This document shows, piece after piece, positions 8,175 through 17,602 of a stretch of 64,000 nucleotides of DNA. The position numbers and the translations under genes were made by a program. How positions within the stretch are numbered: the first letter of the stretch is position 1; each line of letters opens with the position of its first letter. This DNA is from Dyadobacter diqingensis (GTDB taxonomy: Bacteria; Bacteroidota; Bacteroidia; Cytophagales; Spirosomataceae): NCBI RefSeq assembly GCF_024220585.1, contig NZ_JAMXKF010000003.1, forward strand, positions 620,001 through 684,000. Reading direction: 5' to 3'. Below the pieces are notes generated by a model, which was not told where the DNA came from, made no database searches, and saw nothing but the letters and a program-made list of their open reading frames with translations.

Positions 8175-9185
8175 CTAATTTGGCTTCGGATACAGCCCCG
8201 GTGTGGTACCCGTCCATCTTTTAAATGCCCTGGAAAATGCGCTTAATTCATTGTATCCAAGCATGTACGAGATTTCTTTGACGTAATAATTTCCGGAACT
8301 CAGATAATGGAGTGCCAACGATTTTCTGACATCGTCCGCCAGTTCCTGATAAGAAATTCCTTCTTCTTTCAATTTACGTTGCAGCGTTCTCGGGCTGATA
8401 TTAAAATTAGCCGCTATTTCTTCCAATGAAACCAGGCCGAGGTATGCGTTTGAAAGCAAGTGATTATAAATTCTGGACTGAAATGTGTTATTCGTAATTT
8501 GTTCGGACTTTTTGGTGTTGACCTTTTCCAGCAGACTTTTTTGCAACGCATAATTGGCCGTCAGGATGGGCTCATCCCAGTATTTGCTGTCAAAAGAAAG
8601 GGAATATTCATTTGGTTTCCTGTCAGGACGGCACCGGAGTATTCTCTCGTATTCCTTTAAATTGGTAATGTTGTCAGGAAATTTCACGGTTTTAGGCTGG
8701 ATTTTAGTGAGCAGCAGCCCGTCGAGTTCATGGATGATGAAAACGATAAAAAAGTCCAGTGTCTGCTGAAAAGCGAAGGGGAATTCCTTTCGCTTTTTCG
8801 GATCCGGGATCAGGCGTATCGTAAATTGTTTCGTTGCCCGGGTAACTTCCATCACAAAAAAATCCGTAAGCAGAGGTGTTAAAGACGCTGCTATGGTTAT
8901 GGCTCCGCCAACGGTAGTGCTGCTTTTCACGATTTCGCCCACAATCCCCAGCGCAGTTAATTGCAGCGATTCTCCAAAATGCAAACCAAAAAACATGTCG
9001 TTGCTTAAATGTGCCGCGTTCAGCCACAGGTCACTAAGCTGCTTGTGCGAAAACTTAATGTCTTCCTGATTTCTCAGATCACTTAACTCAAATCCTGCAA
9101 GCCGGCATAACTTTTCCGCCGGGATATCCCGTTGCACGGCATAGGCCAACAGGCTTAGTACGAATTGTTTCTGATGATTTTCCAT
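8175..9185 (-). CDS. AraC-family regulator with N-terminal ligand-binding domain (OruR-type)
   Basis: A 336-residue protein. Residues of about 10-190 resemble the arabinose-binding-like ligand domain of the OruR/ArgR-type AraC regulators, and the last 100 residues form the AraC DNA-binding domain with two helix-turn-helix motifs (LEEIAANFNISPRTLQRKL and VKEISYMLGYNELSAFSRAF). It is divergent from the NTF2-like gene at 9310, and the shared 124-bp spacer holds two direct GTTGTCGC repeats 21 bp apart, the spacing expected for AraC half-sites on one face of the helix. It probably controls that gene. Confidence 0.9.
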   Translation of the reverse strand: MENHQKQFVLSLLAYAVQRDIPAEKLCRLAGFELSDLRNQEDIKFSHKQLSDLWLNAAHLSNDMFFGLHFGESLQLTALGIVGEIVKSSTTVGGAITIAASLTPLLTDFFVMEVTRATKQFTIRLIPDPKKRKEFPFAFQQTLDFFIVFIIHELDGLLLTKIQPKTVKFPDNITNLKEYERILRCRPDRKPNEYSLSFDSKYWDEPILTANYALQKSLLEKVNTKKSEQITNNTFQSRIYNHLLSNAYLGLVSLEEIAANFNISPRTLQRKLKEEGISYQELADDVRKSLALHYLSSGNYYVKEISYMLGYNELSAFSRAFKRWTGTTPGLYPKPN

Positions 9186-9223
9186 AGCGTAAATATACAG
9201 TCTGGAAAATCAGGATAATAACG

Positions 9224-9292
9224 GTTGTCGCGAAATGACAATGAGTTGTCGCCTGATGGTAAGCGTTTGACGGGAGCCTAAATATAGTTTTG
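9224..9292 (+). promoter_or_regulatory. divergent spacer with AraC-like direct repeats and promoter
   Basis: GTTGTCGC occurs at 9224-9231 and again at 9245-9252, a 21-bp period. The first copy is also half of an inverted TTGTC-N7-GACAA. Downstream, TAGTTTTG at 9285-9292 fits the Bacteroidota -7 box TAnnTTTG, about 18 bp before the ATG at 9310. No -33 TTTG lies at the usual distance, which would fit an activator-dependent promoter. Binding by the adjacent AraC protein is inference. Confidence 0.5.
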
Positions 9293-9309
9293 TAGAAAAA
9301 ATAAACGAC

Positions 9310-9834
9310 ATGAAAACAGCACAATTCACCATCATTCTGCTCGCCGTTCTGAGTCATTTTTCAAATGCGCAAACCGCAGACAAAAGGAGTCAAAATCTTA
9401 ATAAACAATCTGTTAACCAATTAAAATTAAATCGTATGGAAACGCAATCAATGGCCTTAGTGAAAGAATTTTTAAATGCAGTACAAACAGGAAATAATGA
9501 AAAGTTGGCTGCTATCCTGCACCCGGATATTCAATGGACCCAGCCTGGCGACAGCCGTGTTTCGGGTATGAAGAAGTCGGGCGGAGAGGTTTTTCAAATG
9601 GTCGGAACCATGTTTGCGGCTTCTGCCAATACGCTGACTTTGACAGAAATAAAATCGGTCACGGCTCACGGAAACAGTGTGGCGTGCCTGATTCACTGGA
9701 AAGCTACCCAACCAACCGGCAAAACGCTGGACGTAGATAACATCGATGTTTACACCGTGGAAAATGGCAAAATTGTGGAGGCAAAAATATATTCTTCCGA
9801 TCTGAACCAGGAGGATGATTTCTGGGGGAAATAA
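9310..9834 (+). CDS. secreted NTF2/SnoaL-like domain protein
   Basis: A 174-residue protein with an N-terminal signal peptide ending at about AQTADK (residue 20-24) and an NTF2-like fold region from about residue 46 to 172. Typical features are the helix MALVKEFLNAVQTGNNEKLAAILHP, the strand following HPDIQWTQPG, and DVDNIDVYTVENGKIVEAKIY at the end. Such domains bind small hydrophobic ligands or act as ketosteroid-isomerase-like enzymes; nothing in the sequence fixes the function. It is divergent from an AraC regulator that probably controls it. Confidence 0.82.
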   Translation: MKTAQFTIILLAVLSHFSNAQTADKRSQNLNKQSVNQLKLNRMETQSMALVKEFLNAVQTGNNEKLAAILHPDIQWTQPGDSRVSGMKKSGGEVFQMVGTMFAASANTLTLTEIKSVTAHGNSVACLIHWKATQPTGKTLDVDNIDVYTVENGKIVEAKIYSSDLNQEDDFWGK

Positions 9835-9874
9835 GCCGGATATGAAATATAGTGCGCCAAAATCCGGCGCACTA

Positions 9875-11854
9875 TTAACTGGTTATGATCGATAACTGTT
9901 TTCGGATAACGCGTGTCAGTTCATCGATTTTGAATGGTTTTGTCACAAAATCATCAAATTTACAATCAAGGTTATCCTGCGATGCTTGTGCAAAAGTATC
10001 GGCAGTAAACGCCACGATCGGTATTGAACTCAGGTGCGGAAATGAATGACGGATAATTTTTAAAGTCGTCATACCATCCATAACCGGCATCTGCAAATCC
10101 ATGAGAATGAGGTCAAAAGTACGGTGTTCCAGCGTTGACAACACTTCCTGACCATTGTTGCAAATTTCGAATTCAGCTTCCCATTTATTCAGCAAATGTT
10201 TGAGCAGGAGCTGATTGGCAAGAATATCCTCGGCGACAATAACGCTGTAACCTTTCAAAGAAAACGGCGCCTCCTGATGCAGCTGATCTTTAACGGGAAT
10301 ACTTTCTCCTTTTTTGAAAGTCAGTTTTACGCAAAATCTGCTGCCCATACCAGGCTTACTTTCGGCCGTAATTTCACCCTGCATCAGCTCAGTGATTTTA
10401 CGGGTGATACTAAGACCAAGCCCGGTACCGCCAAAATACTTGCTCGCGTTATTGTTATGCGCCTGTGAAAAGCTATCGAAAATCATGCTGAGTTTATCGG
10501 GAGCAATGCCAATGCCGGAGTCGGAGACCTGAATTTTCAGATCGACCTGTCCTTTGTCTTCTTTCAGGATTTCAATCTGTAATTTTACATAACCCTCCGA
10601 AGTGAATTTTAACGCATTGCCGATCAGATTGACCAATATCTGGTTCAAACGATACGCGTCACCGATAAGAATAGGCGGGATTTTATCATCAATTTCGAAG
10701 GTCAGTTGCAGCCCTTTGTCAAGTGCTTTAAACTCAAATGTCTGGAAGAGATACTGGAGTTTTTCGCGCAGGTCAAATTCGAAATTTTCAAGACTGAATT
10801 TCCCGGCTTCAATTTTTGAGAAGTCGAGGATATCATTCAGGATAACCATCAGATTATCAGCTGAATATTTGATCGTATTTAGATATTGAAGATCCTGTTC
10901 TGAAAAATCACTGGTCAGTAACAAATCCGTAAATCCAATGATCGCGTTCATCGGCGTCCGTATCTCATGGCTCATCGTCGACAGGAAATCCGATTTGATA
11001 CGGGCAGCCTCTTCGGCGTCTTTCTTAGCCTGAATCAGTTCTTTTTCAACCAGTTTTCGACCCGTGATATCAATGGCAGTGCCCAAAACTTCCTGAATTT
11101 CACCTGCTTCATTGCGTTTAAAAGGCACTTCCCGCGTAATGATCCAGACATCCGAGCCATTTTTATGTTTCAGACGGAATTCTTTTTCAATAACCTCGCC
11201 GTCTTTCAGGTTATGCCGCACATGGTCGTAGTGCCTTCTGAATGCAAGCAGATCCTGATCGTCAACCACCTGCGCGAACACAAAAGCTTTGTCAGCATCG
11301 GTGTCAGCCGGGTCATATCCAAGAATTTCCCCGATCTGATGGTTATGAAAAATGTTCGTCCACTTTTCAATATCGATTACATAGATGATGTTCGGAGAAA
11401 GCTGAGCTACTTTTTGAATAAATTCTTCCTTTTCAATTAACTCCTTTTGTGCAGCTTCGCGCTGACTTTCCACCTCGAACATCTGGCTCATGGTATGGAA
11501 AGTCTTCGTCAGTTTCTCCGCATTAACTTCTGATTTTGGGAAATATTCCATCGCCCCGGCCTTCATCATTTCTACGGCAATCCGCTCGTCTCCCTGCGAT
11601 GTCAGTACGATAACAGGGAGTTTCGGAACCGTCTTTTTTATCTTTTTCAGAAGTTGGAGACCGTTGGTTTTGGGCAGCTGATAATCAATAAATATGCAGG
11701 TTGGCAACCAGACTTCTAACGTCATGATCGCTTCCTCGGCATATTTACAGACCCTTATTTCCTGAATTTCAACGTTAGATTTACTGATCGCACGCCGGAA
11801 TTCCATGGCATCAATCTCATCATCCTCTACCAACAGAATATTTAATGGTGTCAT
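9875..11854 (-). CDS. hybrid histidine kinase: receiver-PAS-HisKA-HATPase-receiver
   Basis: A 659-residue cytoplasmic protein without membrane segments. Receiver 1 covers 5-120 with phospho-acceptor D57, a PAS domain covers about 145-268 with a PAC-like end, HisKA has H296 in MSHEIRTP, the ATPase has N-box near 413, G1 DSGIGIAP (445-452) and G2 GGTGLGLS (475-482), and receiver 2 covers about 535-655 with D586. It is the last gene of a four-gene signalling operon, 30 bp after the stand-alone receiver. The N-terminal receiver suggests it takes phosphate from another kinase, probably the PAS kinase upstream. No DNA-binding output is present. Confidence 0.92.
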   Translation of the reverse strand: MTPLNILLVEDDEIDAMEFRRAISKSNVEIQEIRVCKYAEEAIMTLEVWLPTCIFIDYQLPKTNGLQLLKKIKKTVPKLPVIVLTSQGDERIAVEMMKAGAMEYFPKSEVNAEKLTKTFHTMSQMFEVESQREAAQKELIEKEEFIQKVAQLSPNIIYVIDIEKWTNIFHNHQIGEILGYDPADTDADKAFVFAQVVDDQDLLAFRRHYDHVRHNLKDGEVIEKEFRLKHKNGSDVWIITREVPFKRNEAGEIQEVLGTAIDITGRKLVEKELIQAKKDAEEAARIKSDFLSTMSHEIRTPMNAIIGFTDLLLTSDFSEQDLQYLNTIKYSADNLMVILNDILDFSKIEAGKFSLENFEFDLREKLQYLFQTFEFKALDKGLQLTFEIDDKIPPILIGDAYRLNQILVNLIGNALKFTSEGYVKLQIEILKEDKGQVDLKIQVSDSGIGIAPDKLSMIFDSFSQAHNNNASKYFGGTGLGLSITRKITELMQGEITAESKPGMGSRFCVKLTFKKGESIPVKDQLHQEAPFSLKGYSVIVAEDILANQLLLKHLLNKWEAEFEICNNGQEVLSTLEHRTFDLILMDLQMPVMDGMTTLKIIRHSFPHLSSIPIVAFTADTFAQASQDNLDCKFDDFVTKPFKIDELTRVIRKQLSIITS

Positions 11855-11884
11855 ACGTATTTTTGAAAGAAGAGGGCTGACTTG

Positions 11885-12316
11885 TTATTCAGGGTATTCG
11901 CAAAGCGTCCAGTAGCTGTTCAGGGTTGATACTGCTGCAATAAAACGGTCCATCGAAAGCGGTTTCAGGATATAACCGGCCACATTCAGATTGAATGCGT
12001 CGATTTTGTCACCGTCCTCATTCGAGGTTGTCATCACAAAAACGGACAGGGAGCTCAGCTCAGGATCCTGACGGATTTCCTTTAAAAATTCGATACCTCC
12101 CATTTTGGGCATGTTAAGATCCAGCAGGATAATTCTTGGTTTTGGTGCGTCTGTTGCCGGCGATCGCAGGACTTCCAGCGCCTCCAGGCCGTTATGTGCA
12201 ACCACGAGTGGATTCGAGATATTATTTTTCTTAAAAGCTCGCTTCACATTCATGATATCTACTTCGTCATCTTCAACCAGTAGGATTGTCATGGGGATAG
12301 GATTTGAAATGGACAT
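11885..12316 (-). CDS. stand-alone response regulator receiver (Rcp1-like)
   Basis: A 143-residue single-domain receiver. Acidic pocket EDDE is at 15-18, phospho-acceptor D66 is in LLDLNMPK, the conserved Thr is in VMTTS (about 95-99), and K118 is in ILKPL. There is no output domain, as in the Rcp1 class that pairs with phytochrome-like or PAS kinases. It lies between the PAS kinase (62 bp upstream) and the hybrid kinase (30 bp downstream), so it is a likely phosphate shuttle between them or a diffusible output. Confidence 0.93.
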   Translation of the reverse strand: MSISNPIPMTILLVEDDEVDIMNVKRAFKKNNISNPLVVAHNGLEALEVLRSPATDAPKPRIILLDLNMPKMGGIEFLKEIRQDPELSSLSVFVMTTSNEDGDKIDAFNLNVAGYILKPLSMDRFIAAVSTLNSYWTLCEYPE

Positions 12317-12378
12317 TTGTAAAGATTGTTATAATTGGTAACTTTTTTAATGTAGATGGGTTTAACTTGTTGATGATC

Positions 12379-14067
12379 TTATGCTTCTGATTTTTCGTTT
12401 GGCCAGGTGAAGTAAAAGGTTGTGCCTTCCTTCATCGTCGATTCAATGCGGATTTTCCCTCCTTTTTCATCCATAATCTTTTTCACAATGGCCAAACCGA
12501 CACCCGTGCTTTCAAACTCATCACGGGACTGAAGTGTCTGAAAAATTACAAAAATCTTGTCGTGAAACTCCGGACTTATACCCGGACCGTTATCCCGCAC
12601 AAAGAATTCAAGACCAGATGCATTTTCCTGCCAGCCGATCGTGATTTTCACATCGGGTTTATCATTGTATTTTATCCCGTTTGAAATCAGGTTTTGCAGA
12701 ATTTGGGTTAATGTGATTTTTTCAGAAACGAGTTCCAGGCCGGCATCTCCTTCGAGTTTGAATTCGATCGGTTTCTTAGCGCTGAATGTTTCACAAAGGT
12801 CGTCAACGACCGATTTTATAAGGAATTTTTCCTTGTTGGTTTTAATCCTTCCGGCTCTTGAATAGGACAGAATCCCGTTGATCAGACTTTCCATTCTGTG
12901 CACACGGCCCCGTAACAGACGGAACTGTTCTTTGGTATCACCTTCCAGAAGATCGGTGATATCTTCTTCGATCCATTCTGACAAATTATTGATCGCCCGC
13001 AGCGGCGCTTTCAGGTCATGGCTTACGACATAAGCAAACTGATCCAGTTCAGCGTTGATCCGTTCCAGATCGCGCATGTAAGATTTCAGCTTGGTTTCCG
13101 CTTCCACACGTTCGGAAATGTCGCGGATAAATGCCAAAACATATCCCTGACCGTCCGTTTCGTAATATTTGACACTGGCTTCCACCGGGAAAGTTGTTCC
13201 GTCTTCTCGTTTATGAACGCCGTTGACGATCATCTTTGAAGTTCCTTTGAGGGTTTCTACATGCTCCTGCCAGGTGCTTTCATTCTCAAACAGTTTTTCA
13301 ATGGAACTGATATGGGTGCCGATGATTTCGTTCTGGCTTTTGCCAAGACGTCGGGCTGCTTCGTGATTGATAAAAAGCAATTTCCCTTTGTCGTCAGAAA
13401 CCTGCACAGCCTCGCTCGACTCGTTGAACCATTCGACCATCCGGTTTATCTGTTCTTCCTGTTTTTTGCGCGAGGTGATATCGCTGACCGTGCCGATGAA
13501 ACCGATAATCTTTTGGTCGTTATTTAACTGTGCCGACATGGAAACTTCCAGCCATTTTTCATTACCGTCAGCCGTTGTCAGTTTGAAAGTATCGTGGACG
13601 GATTGTGTCTGTCCGCCAAACAATGAGCCCAGTTTCCTTTGTCCGTTAGGATTTATCTGGAATTCTGTCCAGTTTTTGTCCAGACTATCCTGAATCTGAT
13701 AACCTGTAACCTGCTCCCAGGCATTGTTAAGGTAAATAATATTGCCTTCTTTATCCAGCTGAATGAGCACTTCCGAAATACTGTTGGCGACTTCTTCCAG
13801 CCTTCTGTTGGTAGAAGCGGCTTCTTCTGTTTTTTCGTCTGCGATTCTTATTAATTCCCGGTTTGCTTTAAATAGTTCGGTGGAACTTTGTTCCAGAATC
13901 CGCTCAACACGGCCGATATCATCCTGAAACTCCACATAAGCCTGGTTAACGGAGGCAAGGAATTCCTGAATTCCCGGATGTTCTTCCAGTTCGGGTGGAA
14001 GCGATTTCCGGATCTGACGTTTTAAGAGGCGGTGATAAGTTATTTCCGTTGTTTCCAATATGATCAA
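12379..14067 (-). CDS. PAS-PAS sensor histidine kinase
   Basis: A 562-residue soluble kinase. A coiled-coil-like N-terminus (about 40-95) is followed by PAS domains at about 92-200 and 205-320, the second ending FIRDISERVEAE. The HisKA box has H350 (VVSHDLKAPLRA) in the phytochrome-like HisKA form that often pairs with Rcp1-type receivers. The ATPase has N-box NLISNGIKYND, G1 DNGPGISP and G2 STGVGLAIV. The gene begins 4 bp after the FIST gene ends, so the two are translationally close and FIST is the probable input. It lacks membrane segments, so the signal is sensed inside the cell or passed on by FIST. Confidence 0.92.
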   Translation of the reverse strand: MIILETTEITYHRLLKRQIRKSLPPELEEHPGIQEFLASVNQAYVEFQDDIGRVERILEQSSTELFKANRELIRIADEKTEEAASTNRRLEEVANSISEVLIQLDKEGNIIYLNNAWEQVTGYQIQDSLDKNWTEFQINPNGQRKLGSLFGGQTQSVHDTFKLTTADGNEKWLEVSMSAQLNNDQKIIGFIGTVSDITSRKKQEEQINRMVEWFNESSEAVQVSDDKGKLLFINHEAARRLGKSQNEIIGTHISSIEKLFENESTWQEHVETLKGTSKMIVNGVHKREDGTTFPVEASVKYYETDGQGYVLAFIRDISERVEAETKLKSYMRDLERINAELDQFAYVVSHDLKAPLRAINNLSEWIEEDITDLLEGDTKEQFRLLRGRVHRMESLINGILSYSRAGRIKTNKEKFLIKSVVDDLCETFSAKKPIEFKLEGDAGLELVSEKITLTQILQNLISNGIKYNDKPDVKITIGWQENASGLEFFVRDNGPGISPEFHDKIFVIFQTLQSRDEFESTGVGLAIVKKIMDEKGGKIRIESTMKEGTTFYFTWPNEKSEA

Positions 14068-14071
14068 AATT

Positions 14072-15196
14072 TTATAATTCCCGGAAAGTTGTGATGGTCA
14101 TTGTCTGGTTGTGGAGCTCACACAGCGTATCCTGGTCAAAAGGGGCGATTTCACCGTAAGAATAAAATCCTGTAATCACAGGCTTATCCAGAACTTCGGA
14201 AACACACTCAACTTCTTCTTCCACAATCTGTTTTAACACCAGCTTCCGGCCGACACAACTTACCAGCAATGCAAATTCGGGAGATTCTCTTTTTCCGTTT
14301 TTGGCTGCCACCGCCGCTTCTTCCGCTCCATTAATAAGCCTGTCGGTATTGGCTTTCATCAACCTCACAAAGGAGCCTTCGGGGATATCGCCGGCGAATG
14401 TGAGGCTTTTCTCCTCTTCATTAATGCCAAGGATTGTCCGGACCACAGGAGCCCGATCTTCGCTGTCGCGCATGCTGAGCGGGAATAAAAGCCCGGATGA
14501 CGGAAGTTCCTTTGCCTTATCACCCAGAAAAGATTTATAGAGGTCCAAAGCAGGCTGGCCGTCGATTTCGAACAAAACGTTTTCTTTGGATTTGGTAACG
14601 AGCCTGTCGAGACCGAAGCTGTCCCAGCCACCGCGGGAACCAAAACCGATCTGCAAAGCATCACCGTAGAAGCCGATAGCGGCAACAGTTTCGGTAGCTA
14701 CGACGCCATCGGGTTCTATAATCACCGTTTTTGAAAAATTGGCTCCATCGCCTGCCAGTCCGCCCGTGAGTGTAACGTTTTCCGGCAACTCATCGGCTAT
14801 GCCTTTGACAAGATCGGTTCCGTTAACTTTGAGACCGTCGGAAACCACAAAAACATGTTTAAGACCATCGGGCGAAAACTGAGATACCAGCTTTTTACCC
14901 GCTTCAAAACTATTGAATTCGATATCCTGCAAAGAAACTTTCGCTGATTGCATCGTAACGCTTTCGAATTCAATCGCGGTAACGATCACTTTTCCGTCTG
15001 TCACGGTTTCTCCGATAATTTCGCCCGCTGTGGAGCAGCCAGAGAAAATGGCGTTCGGATAGTTTTGGATAAGGTCTTGTACCAAAAGCTGATTTTCCAG
15101 AATTTCTCGGTCTCCGAAAGCGAAAATCAGGCTGGGATTTATTGTAAACCGGTCAACGGAATGTTCACCGGTATAGACGAGCTGTTCTATTTTCAT
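14072..15196 (-). CDS. FIST domain sensor protein
   Basis: A 374-residue protein with an N-terminal FIST domain (about 25-215, including GCSTAGEI and the glycine-rich GGLAGDGANF) and a FIST_C domain (about 220-360, ending YSYGEIAPF). FIST is a predicted intracellular ligand-sensing domain found with two-component and chemotaxis modules. Here it is the first gene of the operon and ends 4 bp before the kinase. No transmembrane or catalytic domain is fused, so it probably acts in trans on the kinase. Confidence 0.9.
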   Translation of the reverse strand: MKIEQLVYTGEHSVDRFTINPSLIFAFGDREILENQLLVQDLIQNYPNAIFSGCSTAGEIIGETVTDGKVIVTAIEFESVTMQSAKVSLQDIEFNSFEAGKKLVSQFSPDGLKHVFVVSDGLKVNGTDLVKGIADELPENVTLTGGLAGDGANFSKTVIIEPDGVVATETVAAIGFYGDALQIGFGSRGGWDSFGLDRLVTKSKENVLFEIDGQPALDLYKSFLGDKAKELPSSGLLFPLSMRDSEDRAPVVRTILGINEEEKSLTFAGDIPEGSFVRLMKANTDRLINGAEEAAVAAKNGKRESPEFALLVSCVGRKLVLKQIVEEEVECVSEVLDKPVITGFYSYGEIAPFDQDTLCELHNQTMTITTFREL

Positions 15197-15318
15197 GTTG
15201 AGTAAAAATCGTTTGAAAAACCGGAATAGGGATACAAGATAATGAAAGTTTTTGAGCTGTTAAGAAATTAGAATACAGCTATTTTTCTCACTTTTGGTTA
15301 CATAATTTGTGTTGTTTT

Positions 15319-16662
15319 TTAGCTGATGGAAGGGAACGAAATCCCTTTGATTTTTCGGAATAATTCCACCGCGTAAAGGTCCGTCATCCCGGAAACAAAA
15401 TCTAAAACGGTCTGGATTTTTGAATATTCATCGGTTGCGTTTGTGATAAATTGTTTAGGGATCAGCTCGACCAGTTTTTTTGAATAATGTGAGTTGTTAT
15501 TCAGATAAGCCGGGATGAATTCTTCCAAAAGTCCGCCCATAACCTTGTAACCTGCGACTTCGATCTGCACCACGGACGAATAGTTGTAGATCTTCTTAAT
15601 TGAAATCGTCTCAATGTTTTTCATAACCGAGCGCAAAGGCTCATTAATCCGGTCAATCAGACTATTGTTGAAATCTCCTGCCAGAATGGATTCCTGTTCT
15701 GTATAAAAAAGCTCAGAGCAGGCGCCGATCAGCGTATTGATTGCTTTGGCACGCAGCAAACTGATTTTGGCATCGTCATCATCAATATCCGCCAGCCGTT
15801 CTTCTATTTTTGCATCATTGGATAGCGGTAAAAGCAGCGCCGCGACGTCATTGTAAGACAGGATTTTCAGCCGGTGGGCATCTTCGAGGTCAATAATATT
15901 GTAACAAATATCATCCGCAGCTTCCACCAGATAGACGATCGGGTGCCGCTTATAAATCAGCCGTTCATTTTCGACTTTTGTTAAACCCAGCTCTGTTGCA
16001 ATTTTTACAAAACCTGCCTGTTCAGATTGAAAAAAGCCATATTTTTTTCTGTAAATCTTTGACTTATCGTGCCCTGCCAGTGATTCGCAGGGATATTTTG
16101 CAATGGATGCCAGTGTGGAATAGGTTAACGCAAAACTGCCATAACCTTTTCCCGCGTACGGATGGGTGAGAATACGGAATGCGTTGGCATTTCCTTCAAA
16201 ATTGGTAAGATCTTCCCACTGCGCTTCGGTTACTTTATCCTTGTAAACTGATCCGGCTCCGTTGGTGAAATAGTACGAGATGGCCGCCTCACCGGAGTGT
16301 CCGAAAGCCGGGTTTCCCAGGTCATGGGCCAGACAAGCTGCTGCCACAATATTCCCAACTTCACTGATCAGCGGAAGTTCTTCATCCAAATCGGGCCGGC
16401 TCTTTTTCAGCCGGTTATAAAAAATGCGGCCTAATGAACGGCCTACACTGGCCACTTCAAGGCTGTGTGTTAACCGGTTATGGACAAAAATACTGCCGGG
16501 TAACGGAAATACCTGTGTTTTGTTTTGAAGCCTCCTAAACGGGGACGAAAATATTAACCGATCGTAATCACGCTGAAATTCAGACCTGGCTTCTGCCTGG
16601 TCTTCGATGTTTTTGTCTTCGCTTCCCCAGCGTTTTGCCGAGAGTAATTTTTCCCAATTCAT
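15319..16662 (-). CDS. dgt: deoxyguanosinetriphosphate triphosphohydrolase-like dNTPase
   Basis: A 447-residue HD-superfamily enzyme. I start at the ATG at 16662 (MNWEKLLSAKRWG), typical for the family; the frame stays open to 16704 without a better start. The first conserved block contains RRLQNKTQVFPL and NRLTHSLEV, giving the H of the HD site, and AHDLGNPAFGHSGE gives the HD pair. Metal-dependent hydrolysis of dNTP to nucleoside and triphosphate is the family reaction, controlling nucleotide pools. It stands between the FIST operon, on the same strand, and a divergent pseudouridine synthase. Confidence 0.92.
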   Translation of the reverse strand: MNWEKLLSAKRWGSEDKNIEDQAEARSEFQRDYDRLIFSSPFRRLQNKTQVFPLPGSIFVHNRLTHSLEVASVGRSLGRIFYNRLKKSRPDLDEELPLISEVGNIVAAACLAHDLGNPAFGHSGEAAISYYFTNGAGSVYKDKVTEAQWEDLTNFEGNANAFRILTHPYAGKGYGSFALTYSTLASIAKYPCESLAGHDKSKIYRKKYGFFQSEQAGFVKIATELGLTKVENERLIYKRHPIVYLVEAADDICYNIIDLEDAHRLKILSYNDVAALLLPLSNDAKIEERLADIDDDDAKISLLRAKAINTLIGACSELFYTEQESILAGDFNNSLIDRINEPLRSVMKNIETISIKKIYNYSSVVQIEVAGYKVMGGLLEEFIPAYLNNNSHYSKKLVELIPKQFITNATDEYSKIQTVLDFVSGMTDLYAVELFRKIKGISFPSIS

Positions 16663-16916
16663 TTTACAATAAATAACGCGATGAAAATGCGGCCTGTCAT
16701 TCACAATAATACAAATTAGAACTGGTATTCAGTAGTGAACGGGAGGTTAAGGAATTAAGTCAGATTCGGGAGAAAAATACCCGTTTTGCTCCATCGTAGT
16801 AAGGTGTACAAAACCCGCATCGACATCTATTGAAACAACTGAGATAATATTCCTGTCGTATTTTCTTATAAAAATGAACAATCTTTGAGCAAAATATCTG
16901 CCGAAGTACTCTATTC

Positions 16917-17522
16917 ATGACCCAGCCGAAACATCGTTATTTTATTCTGAATAAGCCTGCCAATATGGTTTCGCAATTTATCAGCCCCGACAGTGTGGGT
17001 TTGCTTGGTGATTTGTCCTATGATTTTCCGGAGGGAACCCATGCGATTGGCCGGCTTGACAGCCATTCGGAAGGCTTGCTCTTGCTGACCACCAATAAAA
17101 AGGTGACACGGTTGTTGTTTCAGGGAGAAGTACCGCACAAGAGAACTTACATTGCGCACGTAAAGAACGTTGTGAGCGAAGAAACGCTGCATTTGCTCAG
17201 AACCGGTATTCCGATCCTGATTAAAGGAAATGTATTCTGGACTACCACACCTTGCGAAGTTGAAATTGTAGAAAAGCCGGAAGGGCTGATCAAACGCTCC
17301 CCTGAAAGGGAAGACATTCCGCACAGCTGGCTGAAAATTACACTGACCGAAGGTAAATATCATCAGGTACGAAAAATGGTGCAAACGGCCGGTCACCGCT
17401 GCAAACGACTTATCCGAATCTCCATTGAAGATATGGTACTTGACGGTCTGAATCCGGGAGAAGTCCGCGAGCTGGAAGAAGAAGAGTTTTTTCAAAAACT
17501 TAAAATTGATAATTGGCGATAA
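16917..17522 (+). CDS. pseudouridine synthase, RluE/RsuA type
   Basis: A 201-residue protein, short like RluE and lacking the N-terminal S4 domain of RsuA. It opens with YFILNKPANMVSQF, typical of the group. GRLDSHSEGLLLLT (about 43-56) contains the catalytic Asp in GRLD. KRTYIAHV and KYHQVRKM are further family motifs. It would convert a specific uridine in ribosomal RNA, most likely 23S, to pseudouridine. It is divergent from the dNTPase across about 254 bp in which I see no further gene. Confidence 0.9.
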   Translation: MTQPKHRYFILNKPANMVSQFISPDSVGLLGDLSYDFPEGTHAIGRLDSHSEGLLLLTTNKKVTRLLFQGEVPHKRTYIAHVKNVVSEETLHLLRTGIPILIKGNVFWTTTPCEVEIVEKPEGLIKRSPEREDIPHSWLKITLTEGKYHQVRKMVQTAGHRCKRLIRISIEDMVLDGLNPGEVRELEEEEFFQKLKIDNWR

Positions 17523-17602
17523 GAAGTATCTTGAATTTGACTTTTATTGTGAATAATTAGTAATAAAATTTCATTTTGTTCTTTGTTTAGAAAAAGAACT
17601 TC

